A stretch of 64,000 nt of DNA from Labyrinthula sp. Ha (taxonomy: Eukaryota; Sar; Bigyra; Labyrinthulida; Labyrinthulaceae), in the NCBI GenBank assembly GCA_015227615.1, contig JAALGZ010000009.1, positions 868,001 through 932,000 on the forward strand, written 5' to 3'. The notes under the pieces are model-generated. The model was given only the letters and a program-made list of their open reading frames with translations. It ran no database searches and was not told where the DNA came from. Positions 22,501 through 33,892 of the stretch are shown in pieces. Position numbers and translations under genes: made by a program. Position 1 is the first letter of the stretch. Each line of letters starts with the position of its first letter.

Positions 22501-23921
22501 ATGTCGTAACATGCAGCAGAGGACCAGGCTTAGAATTGCTGCAGTAAAAGCTAGCTCTATTCTTAAACCCATTCCTCAATTTTTGTTGGCTTTTTATTTT
22601 CTCGTTCACACTAGCAGTACTTCTTAGGTTTTTTTTAATTTGGTTTGTATCTGACAAGGGGTACTGTTTGATTTTATCAGGATATATTAAAAAAGCTCTG
22701 AGGATTTTGATTTGAGTCTGAGTGAGTTAGAGTTTTTCCCAGACACTTTGAGTAAGTTTTGATAATATCATGAGTCTAATGTGAAAATTTCACCATGTGA
22801 CCCACTCTGCTTGATATTTTGACATTTTCCGAGTTTCTAACTTTCAATTAGTCTATGATAGTATCGTGGCAGCTTCCCAGTCCATGGGAATTGAACGTAT
22901 CACCAACGCTTCATCTGTAACATCATCCCAAACTGTAATAGGAAGTAAGTAAATGGTAAGGAAATCCTCAAGGAAGGTGTTTGAGACGTGGATGGAAGCA
23001 AGGAAATACAAGCTTTCTTGGAATCGGATCTGAAGACAAAGTCAGTTAATATTTAATACATTAATAGAAAATAGGAGGGATTCTTTTCCCACAGTGATTC
23101 GTGCCTGGTGTAAATTATTTGACTACTGTGGATAAATAATTTTAAGTAGTTTCAGTTAAGTAACTCGGTTCCAATACTTACTGGGAATCTGAAAGATTTT
23201 TGAAAAGATTGTAGTGGTTTTCATAAGAAGGGTTCAAAAATACCTAGTAAACTAAGAGAGTAACTTTACATTCAGAACTTTAGAACCTAGTTTGCATCAA
23301 AATGGAATTAGAAAGTAAGCCAAAAAGTACGAAACAAACCTTAAACTTCCTGTAAAAAGGTTCTTGTTGACCATCCTCCGTTTTACGTCTCTGCATCTCG
23401 TCACTGTTAAACAACAAGGTCCAATTGATTCCGGCAATGAAAGTGAAGAACACAACTTAGGGAATAATAGTGTATTCCATTGGTTTTATCCAGTTTCTTT
23501 ATTTCCTCAAACACGTAAACGTTGAGACTCAAAACAATTATAATTTGAAAACTCAAACAAGATTTGGTAAATGGGCCTTGGGCCATATGACTCAAGTATC
23601 ATTTGAGGAATATCAAAACGCCAAAAAAAAATCAAAACCCAAAAATTTTGATAATATAATTTGCGTTTAGATATTTTTTTTTTCCTGAAACGAGACCCCT
23701 ATCTCTAACTTTATGTAGAAAGCAAGGTAAAGTTTAGTAGGTTGCCCAAAAATGAAATATAGCATAATACAACATTTCTTATCGGAAAGAACCGGTACTT
23801 ACCGTTATAATTTTTTCAATAATGAATCCAACAAAATGGAGATAAATTTAAAACACAAGGGCCATCTGGCCATATTTTGCTGAAACATACAGATAAATTC
23901 GTTTACATTGTTCCCGTACAT
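19561..23921. other. Gene-poor AT-rich region
   Basis: More than 4 kb without a credible gene. Short frames (for example 20883-21107 plus and 23470-23670 plus) lack motifs. A tRNA-D-arm-like string near 22310 has no matching anticodon or T arm. Confidence 0.5.
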
Positions 23922-24845
23922 ATGTTGCAAGACTATTCAAGCTGGAGATCATCGCAACGAGGTTTGAATTATGAGCGAAGCTTTGATGCTCTGAATATTA
24001 TAATATTGGTGCTTATCCTAAGCTACGAAGTTATCCAGTGTTCTCGTCCTGAGAATTCGGTACATTCTCTGAATTCACGCACTGACTGGAACGCTACCCA
24101 AAGTTTGCAGGTTCATCAGGCACTGGCTCAGTTTAACAAGAGTTCTGAGGAAGATGTGGATCCAATATCTGTTCTCAAGAATATGTCTCATGGTCTAACC
24201 CCAAGAGAAAGATCAGCATTTGTTGCATTTTCAGCAACTTTCTGTGTCTTGGGCTTCTTGTTCGCAGTTCTGGGCATAACCGCAGCTCGCAGCGCTAGGA
24301 CATCTCACAAGTTACGTCTTCTTAAGTTGCACAATTTCTTATCCAACATATCCTTGGCATTGCTGCTGGTTTCTTCTATACCCACGATGTTAACACTATT
24401 CTCAGGCAAACCCTGGTGTGTGGACAAGACGAAGAACCCAGACTCTAACTCAGTTCCATTATGCCAAGTTTCCGTATCTTTATCTCTTATTCTTATTTCT
24501 TAGCTTTCATTTTCATTTTTTCTCTTATTTTCGTTTTTTTTGATATCTTTAAACGGTTATAAACTGTTACTAATGTACAAACGGCGCCGGGGTGATTTCT
24601 CCGTTAGAAAAAAGCAGAAATTAATCACTGCAAATGAGGCAGTTAACGAAGAAAACCTTGAAACCTGCAATTCTATAGAGAAAACTACTATTCATATTGC
24701 GGAAGATGTATCTTTTCATCGAGAATTATTTCGATCTAAGTCGTTACAAACGGCACAAGTTGTGGAAGTCGTAGAAGTTCAACAGGCGCCTCTTGACTCG
24801 GACGAGGAAGAAGCATTAAAAAAAGATAATCTCACTCTTTTTTGA
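23922..24845 (+). CDS. Four-helix (tetraspan-like) membrane protein, two exons (295 aa)
   Basis: Exons 23922-24467 and 24504-24845 flank a 36-nt GT-AG intron (24468-24503, phase 0). Removing it turns an apparent stop into the serine/phenylalanine-rich fourth helix (LSFSFFLLFSFFLISL). Topology: helix 1 at ALNIIILVLILSYEVI, a loop with several N-glycosylation sequons (NAT, NKS, NMS), helix 2 at FVAFSATFCVLGFLFAVLGI, helix 3 at LSLALLLVSSIP-type sequence, a short Cys-containing loop, helix 4, then a basic and acidic cytoplasmic tail. This is the shape of tetraspan or claudin-like proteins, but their signature motifs are absent and I do not assign a family. The first ATG in the frame is 23922; the frame extends 15 codons further upstream without an ATG. 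Confidence 0.75.
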
Positions 24846-25290
24846 GCGAAAATGGTTGTTCTGTGTCTAATTTATCTGTTTCATTTGAATTTTTCCGAGT
24901 TTTATATAACTTCGTGGTTCTGCCTGATTCATTACAAGGTTGTAAATTCTATATATACCTACAAAATACAAAGACTTATATTATGTTTCTATGTATCATT
25001 AATAAAGAGATTTTTCTGGACTTCTATCTTTTGTCTTTAATTTTTACGAGCTCAATGGTTTTTATTGAGAAGAATTCTTAAGTATTAACTTAATTTAGAC
25101 TGCATTAGTTAAAACATGAGGCAGGAGGCAAAAATAATATGGCATTACCCTGCCGACTTACTCAGTATTTGTCCGAATACCGAAAACTTCGTATCAGGAA
25201 AAGTGAGTCAAGGAAGAAAATTTAGGCGAAGACAAAAGGATTAGAAAGAAGGTAGGCTGTAGGTTGAAATTATATGATAAAAAATATTTT
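24846..25290. other. Intergenic, no gene seen
   Basis: Short AT-rich spacer. Overlapping 60-80-codon frames just after the tetraspan-like gene have no recognisable features. Confidence 0.45.
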
Positions 25291-26055
25291 ATGAGCATTT
25301 TTACAAGAGTAAAGTCAAAAGTTGAGGCAAGAGAGGAAGCTCTGAAAAAGTTTGATCAGTTCTGTACTGAGAAGAAAATAGAAATATCAAGTGAAGAAAT
25401 AATTACAATGATAACTCCAACTCCATCTGAAATAAAATCGTTGCCACGTAGATTTCCTTTTCTATGCTGTCCAACCTTAAACGATGAGTTTTACTCAACA
25501 AAATCTTATGGGAACACAAGCAGGGAAAGACTTTTGAAAATTCAGAACTACTTAAGAGGTGCATATGTTGAAATAATACATTTTTTCTGTTGCATCTTTC
25601 TTTTTTATCCCTTTCTATGGATTAAAAGCAAGATTGATGAAAGTTTTCATGGTTCTTACGATTATAAAATGGGCATCCTGACTCAACATTTAATAGTTAC
25701 TAAAAAAGGGGTGTTTATATACATAAAACAAAACAGGCCTAAGAAATCTTTTGATGACCAAACCTTTAAATTTTGCATTGTTGAGCGCTTACTGTGTTCC
25801 GTCGAAGGTGTCTTAGCCGTGCATTGGGATCAATTTTGGAACTCACCTGAAGACATATATTTCATATCTACTGAAAAATCAATTCTATTACGAGATATTC
25901 ATTTTAAAAAGATGAACAGCAGTGAACGGTATTTAGTGCGATTCCAAGGTGTTGATGTATATCTAACCCAGGAAGAAATGAAACTTTGTTTTCAGGTGTT
26001 CAGGTCACTAGAAAACAGTACCAGACTAGTTACAATAGGCTTAAATTCAGTTTAA
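25291..26055 (+). CDS. Unrecognised protein with one hydrophobic hairpin (254 aa)
   Basis: An open frame of 254 codons from the first ATG. It has a charged helical N-terminus (KSKVEAREEALKKFDQF), a hydrophobic stretch at about residues 103-122 (IIHFFCCIFLFYPFLWI) long enough for one membrane helix or a re-entrant hairpin, and then a soluble beta-rich region (ILTQHLIVTKKGVFIYIK, EDIYFISTEKSILLRDI, RYLVRFQGVDVYLT). The strand pattern of this last part is reminiscent of a small PH-like barrel, but this is only an impression. Same-strand neighbours are the tetraspan-like gene and the hydroxyacid dehydrogenase; both flanking gaps exceed 200 bp, so nothing suggests co-transcription. Confidence 0.65.
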   Translation: MSIFTRVKSKVEAREEALKKFDQFCTEKKIEISSEEIITMITPTPSEIKSLPRRFPFLCCPTLNDEFYSTKSYGNTSRERLLKIQNYLRGAYVEIIHFFCCIFLFYPFLWIKSKIDESFHGSYDYKMGILTQHLIVTKKGVFIYIKQNRPKKSFDDQTFKFCIVERLLCSVEGVLAVHWDQFWNSPEDIYFISTEKSILLRDIHFKKMNSSERYLVRFQGVDVYLTQEEMKLCFQVFRSLENSTRLVTIGLNSV

Positions 26056-26284
26056 AATTATTTCATGTACATATTAGTCTTTCTCTAGATAATTTATTTT
26101 TTGTTAATGTTTAACTTTTTCAGTATCATAGAGTCTTACGAAGTCTTATCCGCTGTAGACTTCTCTTAATGACGTCATATAGGAAACGAAATTTGAGCCA
26201 ATTGCCCGTTTGAAAAAGCAAGTTTCCTCGAATATTATTTGTTGATTCAATCTAAGAGTTGCAAAAATAATTGAATTCGGGGGA

Positions 26285-27860
26285 ATGGCGAAGCTTTCAA
26301 TTGAAGAAATTCAGAATCACAATACGGCAGATGATTGTTGGCTTGTGATTCACGGGAAGGTATGGGATTTGACTTCGTTCTTGGATGCACATCCAGGTGG
26401 CTCGAAGATACTTTTGATGTTTGCCGGGCAAGTACACTTACTCTTCTTTTGTTTATGTTTAGGTTGCCACTCATGAGTTTGATAAGATCCACCCATCAGA
26501 TCTTCCATCAAGAATGCTTTCTCCGGATCTTCTCAAAGGCGAAGTTGATGAGAACCTCATGCCTCCTGCTCCAGAACTAGAAGCACCAAAAGAAGAACCA
26601 GTTGAACAAGGAGAGGAAGTTTATAAGAAACCCGATCTTGGTGAAATACTGAACACGTACGATTTTGAAGCTGTTGCAAAGCATGAAATGCAGAAAGAGG
26701 GATGGAACTACTACAGCTCGGCCGCTGATGATGAAATCACGCTTCGTGAGAATAACTTATCTTTTCAAAGGATTTATATAAAACCTAGGGTATGTGTCGA
26801 TGTGAGCAACATCGATCTTTTAACGAAAACAAACCTCACAAGAGGCAGGTCTGAGAAGAAACTCAGTCTTCCCTTGTATTTCACTGCCACGGCTCTTGGG
26901 AAACTCGCTGATCCAGAAGGTGAGAAAGCTATCGTTCGTGCTGCTTATAAATGTAATGTTCCTTATATGATTCCCACTCTGGCCAGTTGTAGTGTGGATG
27001 AGATTCTTGAAGCAGCACACCCTGATCAAGTCCTCTGGTCTCAGATATATGTAAATCCCAATCGGCAAATAACATATGATTATATAAACAAAATGGAAAC
27101 CAATGGTGTTTCAGCTATTTTTATTACTGTTGATGCACCACAACTTGGAAATAGAGAAAAAGATATTCGAACCAAGTATACAAAGCAAGAGGCGGCTGTC
27201 CAAGCACAAGAAAATGCTGGAAAGAGGGTAGAGAATGAGGGGGTTGCTCGCGCAATCAGTACTTTTATTGATCATGGGCTTACTTGGGATGGGATCAGGG
27301 AGATAATGAAGCGGACAAAGCTCCCTGTTTACTTGAAAGGTGTTCAATGCGTGGAAGATGCCCTTCTTGCAAAGCGAATGGGTTGTCGTGGCATTGTACT
27401 TTCCAACCATGGGGGGAGGCAACTTGACACCTGTCTCCCTGCCATTGAAATCCTCCCAGAAGTGATGGAAGCACTAAATAAGGAAAAACGTGGTAACATA
27501 GTTTCCACGATTCTGAAGGCTTTTGGACCAGAAGAGCAGGAGTTTGATGTTTTTGTCGATGGTGGTGCAAGACGAGGCTCTGATATATTTAAAGCAGTTG
27601 CCTATGGAGCCACAACTGTGGGAATAGGGAGACCTGTCCTCTATGCACTTGCAGGGTACGGGGAACAAGGCATAGAACATCTTGTTGAGATATTTAAAAA
27701 GGAGTTAAGGATGACGATGGGATTAGCCGGTACACCTAGAATCAAGGATATAACGAATGAGTATGTACTAAAAAAAGAATGGACAGTTAGGAACTATCTT
27801 ATGGAACAGGTCTATGAACCATTGACGCCTGTTAAGGTAACTACTAGAAGTAAATTGTAA
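26285..27860 (+). CDS. Cytochrome b5-FMN L-2-hydroxyacid dehydrogenase (flavocytochrome b2-like) with peroxisomal SKL tail
   Basis: Exons 26285-26431 and 26463-27860 flank a 31-nt intron (26432-26462) and encode 514 residues. The N-terminal cytochrome b5 domain has the haem-ligand motif HPGG, and splicing restores the second half, with ATHEFDKIHP supplying the other ligand region. After a Pro/Glu linker comes the FMN-dependent alpha-hydroxyacid dehydrogenase barrel, with PLYFTATALGKLADPEGE, IFITVDAP, the catalytic base in LSNHGGRQLD, and the FMN phosphate site VDGGARRGSD. Yeast cytochrome b2 has the same order and oxidises L-lactate in the mitochondrial intermembrane space. This protein starts directly with the b5 domain, has no presequence, and ends in TTRSKL, a PTS1 signal. 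It therefore probably acts in peroxisomes on lactate, glycolate or a similar acid. It converges on the next gene, with 21 bp between stops. Confidence 0.9.
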
Positions 27861-27881
27861 GAATCAGGATTTCAGTAGAAC

Positions 27882-29459
27882 CTATGCCACACTTGCTCTC
27901 CGAACGAATGAACCCATCCAGCCAAGAAACCCACCATAATTAGCAGGTTCTTCAGCCTGACCAAAGGATCTAAAGCCATTCAAATTACCTCGACCCTCCA
28001 AAATTTCTTGAACTTCATCTGTTCCTTCGTAATCGTTGGAGTTCTTAAGTTCTTTGGTAATCCTGGCTTGTCTGCTAAATAAGTACCGAATCCAAGGAAA
28101 GAGAATTAGGTTCGCGCAGAGACCAATAAGAAACATTACTTTTCTTTCATTTCTGTCAAGATCAATTAAATCTGGATTTCTGACTAACCGCATCAAGATA
28201 ATAAAATAACCAAAGAGCGTTGTAAAAAGTTTGGTCTTCCATTCGGCAACTGCAACAAAATAATTGCCGTCATCTCTGAGATTAAAAATAAGTTCTACCC
28301 AGACGGAGAAGAAAAAAGTTATTCCATGATACCGAATTTGAAGCATTGCCTCAATAATAAACCAAGGGATTAGACCCCAACCTAAAGTACACAGAGCAAA
28401 GGAAACAAAAAAACCTATCCGTCCAAAACATTCAAGTAACCTTGTCACTGTATTTCGAAAGAGGAATCCAGCAACAGCTCTAGTCTGAAAAAATAACTTA
28501 TTCTGCTCTGCTTTATCATAATCAGAAACATGTCTGTTACTACTCTCAGGACGTGTGGCAGCTCTAATTTCCAATTGATACAAACTCGATATGTAAGGAT
28601 CAAAGAACAAATAGTTGACGTCATTTTCAACTTCCACATATCCTTCTCTATTATAAATTTCCCTCACTAGATCCCAAAGCACAATTCCAGTGACCAAGCT
28701 CGCAACTGAAAATGATAAACTTATAAACACAATTTCACTTAGACCTTCCAGGTTCCGCAGGGTCAAATAAAGTAATAAGGCGATTTGAGGAAGACTTTCT
28801 ACTGTTCCTTGAGTTAGTTTAATCATAACAATGTCTTGTAGCTTGGCTCTTTGGCCCCCGTAGTAATTAGCCGTTACCAACTCCATCAGCAAATATAACG
28901 GATAGGCACCAATACACACCATAACTAAACGGACAGGAAAATATTGAAGCTCAAGCTCGGAATTCATTTTTCCACGCCAGGAAATGAAGATGTTTGAAAT
29001 GATAATGGTGGAAATAGAAATAGCTATAACCACACGTGTAAAACTTTCAACATCAATGTCATCTTCCTCCTTAACAATAATTTGATCTCCTGCAAAAATC
29101 AACTGGATGGAGAGAAGTACATTTGAGTAGTAATCCCCGATGTGGATGAAGACACAGAAGAGTGCAGCAATTAAACCAAAGAAATTAACACGATCATCCG
29201 CTTCAAGAGGGTAGAATTTCCACATGAAAAGGGTAACGACAATAATAAAAGCGAAAAAAGTTAAATAAAGGGTGAACAGTTGACCGGCGAATGTTAGTTC
29301 CCTATAGCCACCTGGTAGGTTCAGCGGGTTAAACGCTTCTGTGGGGGACCCTGTTGGTGCAAACGTAGGTCCAGAGAAGTTGGAGTATTCATATTCAAAG
29401 TCATCTGTACTATTTAAATCATCGTTCTGCAACCTTCGCAGGTAGATGAAATCGGCCAT
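27882..29459 (-). CDS. Multi-pass membrane protein, XK-related (scramblase) like, tentative
   Basis: 525 residues with about eight to ten hydrophobic segments. The N-terminus is acidic with NST and NFS sequons, followed by helices from about residue 60. The segment around residues 213-236 (a KLTQGTVESLPQIALLLYLT stretch) resembles the conserved ExxPQLxLQLY region of XK-related proteins, which scramble phospholipids at the plasma membrane. The order of helices and a polar, charged loop after it (VNYLFFDPYISSLYQLEIRA) are compatible. The rest is too divergent to be sure, so an unrelated polytopic protein remains possible. The tail is soluble and Gly/Glu-rich. The frame is uninterrupted from the ATG at 29459. 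Confidence 0.55.
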   Translation of the reverse strand: MADFIYLRRLQNDDLNSTDDFEYEYSNFSGPTFAPTGSPTEAFNPLNLPGGYRELTFAGQLFTLYLTFFAFIIVVTLFMWKFYPLEADDRVNFFGLIAALFCVFIHIGDYYSNVLLSIQLIFAGDQIIVKEEDDIDVESFTRVVIAISISTIIISNIFISWRGKMNSELELQYFPVRLVMVCIGAYPLYLLMELVTANYYGGQRAKLQDIVMIKLTQGTVESLPQIALLLYLTLRNLEGLSEIVFISLSFSVASLVTGIVLWDLVREIYNREGYVEVENDVNYLFFDPYISSLYQLEIRAATRPESSNRHVSDYDKAEQNKLFFQTRAVAGFLFRNTVTRLLECFGRIGFFVSFALCTLGWGLIPWFIIEAMLQIRYHGITFFFSVWVELIFNLRDDGNYFVAVAEWKTKLFTTLFGYFIILMRLVRNPDLIDLDRNERKVMFLIGLCANLILFPWIRYLFSRQARITKELKNSNDYEGTDEVQEILEGRGNLNGFRSFGQAEEPANYGGFLGWMGSFVRRASVA

Positions 29460-31469
29460 GCTGTTTGGTAAATGTTTTCACTGTACTCTTGAGAATTGTA
29501 GTTCTCCGATTAGGAGGCATGGTAATGCCATAACGAGTTTTTTTTCTTTCTGGCTTTCTCGTAACGAGTTTGGCTATTTATTATTTGTAGCTTGAAAATT
29601 CCTCTAGAAATCCTAAAATCAAATTAATCCCACTGGTTTTTTAAATAACCTTTAACTCTTTTGAACCATATGCTTTTTATGAGTTTAACTAAGGATTATT
29701 TCTTGGCTGAACAAACACCTGCCGCGTAAGGTTTCTTCACCGTCTTTGGGAATCCAAAGAAATACGTCTACTAAACATAGACAATAAAACAAACTTCTTT
29801 ATTGCAAGTTAGACTGAAGAATATATTTAACTAAAACTTTATCACTGGGTTAGTATTTAGGGCAGAAGAGAGTATAGTATTTAACAATGGGCAGATTAGA
29901 ACAACCTGATTGATTGAGGAAATCTATAATGTTGAGTTCCAAACATGTAGATTTGAGAGAAGAAACAATATAAGGAACTTAAGAAATATCCTGATAAAGT
30001 TAATCCTTGAAAAAACTGTCGTTGCAATTTATTCTCAACAATGCATCAAATACTCTGTACATAGTAGTCTTCGTTGATAGGCCTAATCAACCCCCAAAGT
30101 ATGATTACTGATAGTTTTGATCTTGTTCCATTATCAAAGGAAACAAAGCATTCTGGGTAAGTAAGATTAAGAACTTTTATATCCTATACTTATTTTCGAT
30201 GATAGGATATCTATATTTGCAACAGGCATACTCCACGGAGATTTTGGTATCGAGGAATTAAAAGAATAGGATTAAAAACCGAAGAAAAGTTAAGGTCTAA
30301 CTTTGTTTTACCTTCAAAATTCTTCGCATTTGTAGTTTTTTGTATGGCGCTAAGTGTGGAGAGCTTGATGTCAACAAGCATTATTGAAAGGAAAAGTGTG
30401 TCTAAAATACTTGATTATAGTCTCTTAAAGAAAAGAAAAACAGTTTTAGTTTTCTCTTAAGCACATAAACTTAATGTGATTATATCATTCATCATTTGTA
30501 AGAAGTAAAAATTGAGTTTGGCAATAAGAGAATCATAGCCAAAGGAAAATTTTATTGGTACAATTCTAATTTAACTGTTATTGCTCATTGCGGTATTCCT
30601 AAGACGAGTACGTCTTCTCTACTCCAAGAAGTAGAAGTAATATGTCCAGTGATGCACTACGTACTGTGAAAAATAAGTTCAAACTAAAAAAGCATCTTAA
30701 CTTGAAAAACAGATTAAGTAAACATGTTGACGTTATGTATATCAAGAGCTTTTATGCTTTTGAGATGAATCTTATTTGGTTCCAACACCTTACTATTCTA
30801 TAGTTTCCCTTTAACACCACTGGTACCCGTATTGCTCATCTCCTTTGGAGCTCCTTAATATGCTGCCGAAGCAAAAGATGTTTCCTTTTAAGTTTTTCAT
30901 CGCAGGCTGTGTGATAGATGATGAGTGTTTTTTGGGCGGGACTACCAAATTCTGTGTAAAACAATTAATAAATGTAGTAGTCAAAGGCACGTCTCTCGAG
31001 CCCATCTTCAAGTTTTCTAAACTAACTTCTATTAAAAAGCATACCAAAATAAAGCGAATATATCCGGATACTGTTGGACATAGTTGTATCTACCCTAAGG
31101 AATTTCTTGCAGTGTAAATCGCATAAGAAAGAGCTAATCCTGCTTCTAGTATATGCTAAAACCTAACGAAACTAACTTCTTTTTTACAAATACTACAAAC
31201 AGTTAGCAATGTCAGCAAACAAAAGTAAAAAAAGTAAATAATCCGAATTTCCAAGAACCATTGTCTCTGATATCCTTGAAAAATCTTTAAAGTGGTTTTT
31301 AGTTCTAAAATACTGGGAAAATGCTAAGAAAGGAAAAAACGGTCAGACACGGTTTTAAAAAATTACTCTATTCTACCTCATACTCCAATGCTTTCTGGAC
31401 TTTGGAAAAAATCACCTAAGAGTTTGTCAAGGTATTTGACAGTTAGAGTTGTCACTAGGAATTGAGTTA
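29460..31469. other. Gene-poor AT-rich region
   Basis: No credible gene. Two overlapping antisense frames at 30811-31117 have no motif. The segment just upstream of the XK-related-like gene contains two TAACGAGTTT repeats (about 29535 and 29562). Confidence 0.45.
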
Positions 31470-31695
31470 CATTTATTGGCAATCTACCAAAAAATTTTCA
31501 TCTTACTATTTCTTGATTGATTGATTCTGATAATTTCCCAAACATTTCTCTTAATTATTAATGTTCAAGTGATATTCAGAATAAAATCAGAATCAGTTAA
31601 TACAAATCAAATTTTAAATTCTTTTTTTGATAATTAGAACCAATAGAATTAATGAATAGTTATTGATAATTTTTTATGAAATCCAATGTCGAGCT
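31470..31695. mobile_element. Internally deleted copy of the MITE at 42916-43393
   Basis: Sequence with TTGATTGATTCTGATAATT near the left and AAAATCAGAATCAGTTAAT, TTGATAATTAGAACCAAT and TGAAATCC near the right follows the two arms of the family copies at 42916 and 50298, but the roughly 250-bp middle is missing. The terminal repeats are eroded and ends are approximate. Confidence 0.5.
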
Positions 31696-32865
31696 GTAGC
31701 CCACGAGCAGTGATCCCCCAAAAGTAGCTAACTCTCTTTCTTGCTATAGAGAGGTCGAGCTTAAGATTGACCTAAAATCTATTGCAAAATGATAACTGCC
31801 GCAAGGGGTGCACCTTGGGCTTTCACTGAGATATCAACTGAGTTTTGAAAATTTTTCTGGACGACGGAGGGAAAATGTAAGATCTCAGAAAAGCTTTAAA
31901 TAAGAAATGAGAGCTGCTGAGCATCTCACTGAGAAATGTGCTATGTGGTCCATCTGCTCTTGACATTAAAAAAAAATCAGAACCATATGACATGACTCAA
32001 AACTCCATATTACTTTTTGATAACCAGAACAAAAATAGGAACCACTTGAATATTGATATTTTTTTCAAATTTGAGGTCTTCGGTCAGTAGTTAACTTTAA
32101 AACCACTACCACATATTGTTTCCGGAGTATGATTTAGCATAGAAAACAAATAAGTTTCTTCTTGAATTTTTGGTAGAAATCGTAGATACGAACTACAGTT
32201 ATTCTCGCAAAGGGCACGCATGAGTGCTAACTCTTGTATTCATTCATCAGTTTTGCTTTAAATATGTCCTTAGTGGTATTTGTTGCTCTTGGAGGCTAGT
32301 CTCAATATTATCAAGAACTGTTAGCAGGGTAGTGGACCAGTTGAGTTGTTTTCTTTAACAGATGATTCTATGCCGTGGCATTTTGTCCTATATTATTCAA
32401 ATTGTATTTTCTGGGTAAATGGGTCTGTATCACATTAAGTTGACTGGATTCAACCTAAAACAAAGAATACAACCTATATCTTTCTACGTTTAAGCACTTA
32501 ATTTGAACTTCTAATTACAAGATACTCCAAAGCTTGGTATGGCTACGTTTTGAAACTATGAAATAAGTTTTTTCTTTTCTAAGAATCTTTTTAATTCAAG
32601 AGGCATAAAAAATATATCAATAAGACGTCAAATATATTGTGGATTTCAAAGGTTGTAACTTCATTTTTTTCTTGAGCATGATACTATTTTTACTAAGCTT
32701 CTTAGAACTGCTTAAGGAATCCAGATCTTTTTAAGAACAATAGTTTGTATCTCGTTTCTCGGATTTTTTTCCGGAAACTTGTTGCAAAAGATCGGAAAAA
32801 GCAACCAAATTGCAACATTACCAAATTCAAAAGATACAAAACAAACAAACGCGAAACCAAACGAA
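31696..32865. other. Intergenic, no gene seen
   Basis: AT-rich spacer up to the malate dehydrogenase gene. Scattered short words resembling the middle of the MITE family (CAGAACCATATGACATG near 31978) suggest further eroded copies. Confidence 0.4.
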
Positions 32866-33846
32866 ATGTCAAACAAACAATTCACAGCTGCTTGCTTGGG
32901 AGCTGCCGGTGGGATCGGTCAGCCACTGTCGCTACTCTTAAAACTAAACCCACTTGTATCAAAATTGGTTCTGTATGACGTCGTTCCACTCGTTCACGGG
33001 GTCGGTGCTGATCTTGCGCACATTGAAACTCCGGCCAAGGTTAGCTCCTTCTGTGGACCCCTAGATGACAAGAAGAAGCAGGAAGCTGAAGTAAGAAAAG
33101 CTTTGAAAGGCGTTGATGTCGTTGTAATTCCAGCTGGAGTCCCAAGGAAACCAGGTATGTCCCGAGACGACCTTTTTACCGTTAATGCCGGTATAGTAAG
33201 TGGATTAATTGAAGCTTGTGCAGATTCGTGTCCGAATGCCTACATTTGCATCATTTCCAACCCAGTGAACAGTACTGTACCTATCGCTTCAGAAGTTTTG
33301 AAACGAAAAGGAGTTTACAACAAGAAGAAGCTTTTTGGAGTAAGCACTCTTGATGTAGTTAGATCCAATACATTTCTGTCAGACAAGGTTGCTGGAGATT
33401 TGAATGTGACCGTCATCGGAGGACACTCTGGAGTGACTATTCTGCCATTACTTTCAAAGTATGGATTTAGTGATGGTGAGGTGGAGAAACTAACCAAAAG
33501 GATCCAGAATGCTGGGACTGAGGTGGTTGAGGCAAAGCAGGGAGCTGGAAGTGCTACGCTATCTATGGCTTATGCAGGTGCTCGATTCGCTGGATCTTTA
33601 ATGAAAGCGCTTGCGGGAGAAAAAGGTGTTGAGGAGTGTGCATATGTGGATTGCGATGTTGCTCCTGGAGTTGATTTTTTTGCTACGAAGGTTACCCTTG
33701 GCACCAATGGGGTTGAAAAACTTGCCCCTCTGAGCGCTCTTGCATTATCTAAATTTGAGAAGCAGCAACTAGAAGACGTGGTTGTTCCGAATCTGCAAAA
33801 AGCGGTTTCCAAAGGTAGAGATTTCGCTCTCAAGTCTAAGTTATAA
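32866..33846 (+). CDS. Malate dehydrogenase, mitochondrial-type fold with peroxisomal SKL tail
   Basis: 326 residues. NAD-dependent interconversion of malate and oxaloacetate. Visible features are the dinucleotide-binding loop [17 protein letters not shown], the [16 protein letters not shown] strand-loop, the substrate-loop arginines in [25 protein letters not shown], the catalytic aspartate-arginine in STLDVVRSN and the catalytic histidine in [12 protein letters not shown]. The family is the mitochondrial/glyoxysomal branch. I chose the ATG at 32866 because the core starts six residues later. From that start there is no targeting presequence, and the C-terminus is ALKSKL, a canonical PTS1. 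The enzyme is therefore predicted to be peroxisomal, as in yeast Mdh3, where it re-oxidises NADH from beta-oxidation or the glyoxylate cycle. It converges on the next gene, with 46 bp between stops. Confidence 0.93.
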   Translation: MSNKQFTAACLGAAGGIGQPLSLLLKLNPLVSKLVLYDVVPLVHGVGADLAHIETPAKVSSFCGPLDDKKKQEAEVRKALKGVDVVVIPAGVPRKPGMSRDDLFTVNAGIVSGLIEACADSCPNAYICIISNPVNSTVPIASEVLKRKGVYNKKKLFGVSTLDVVRSNTFLSDKVAGDLNVTVIGGHSGVTILPLLSKYGFSDGEVEKLTKRIQNAGTEVVEAKQGAGSATLSMAYAGARFAGSLMKALAGEKGVEECAYVDCDVAPGVDFFATKVTLGTNGVEKLAPLSALALSKFEKQQLEDVVVPNLQKAVSKGRDFALKSKL

Positions 33847-33892
33847 AGTTCGGTGATAAGTATTTATCTAGCGGTTACACGATTTTCAAAAC

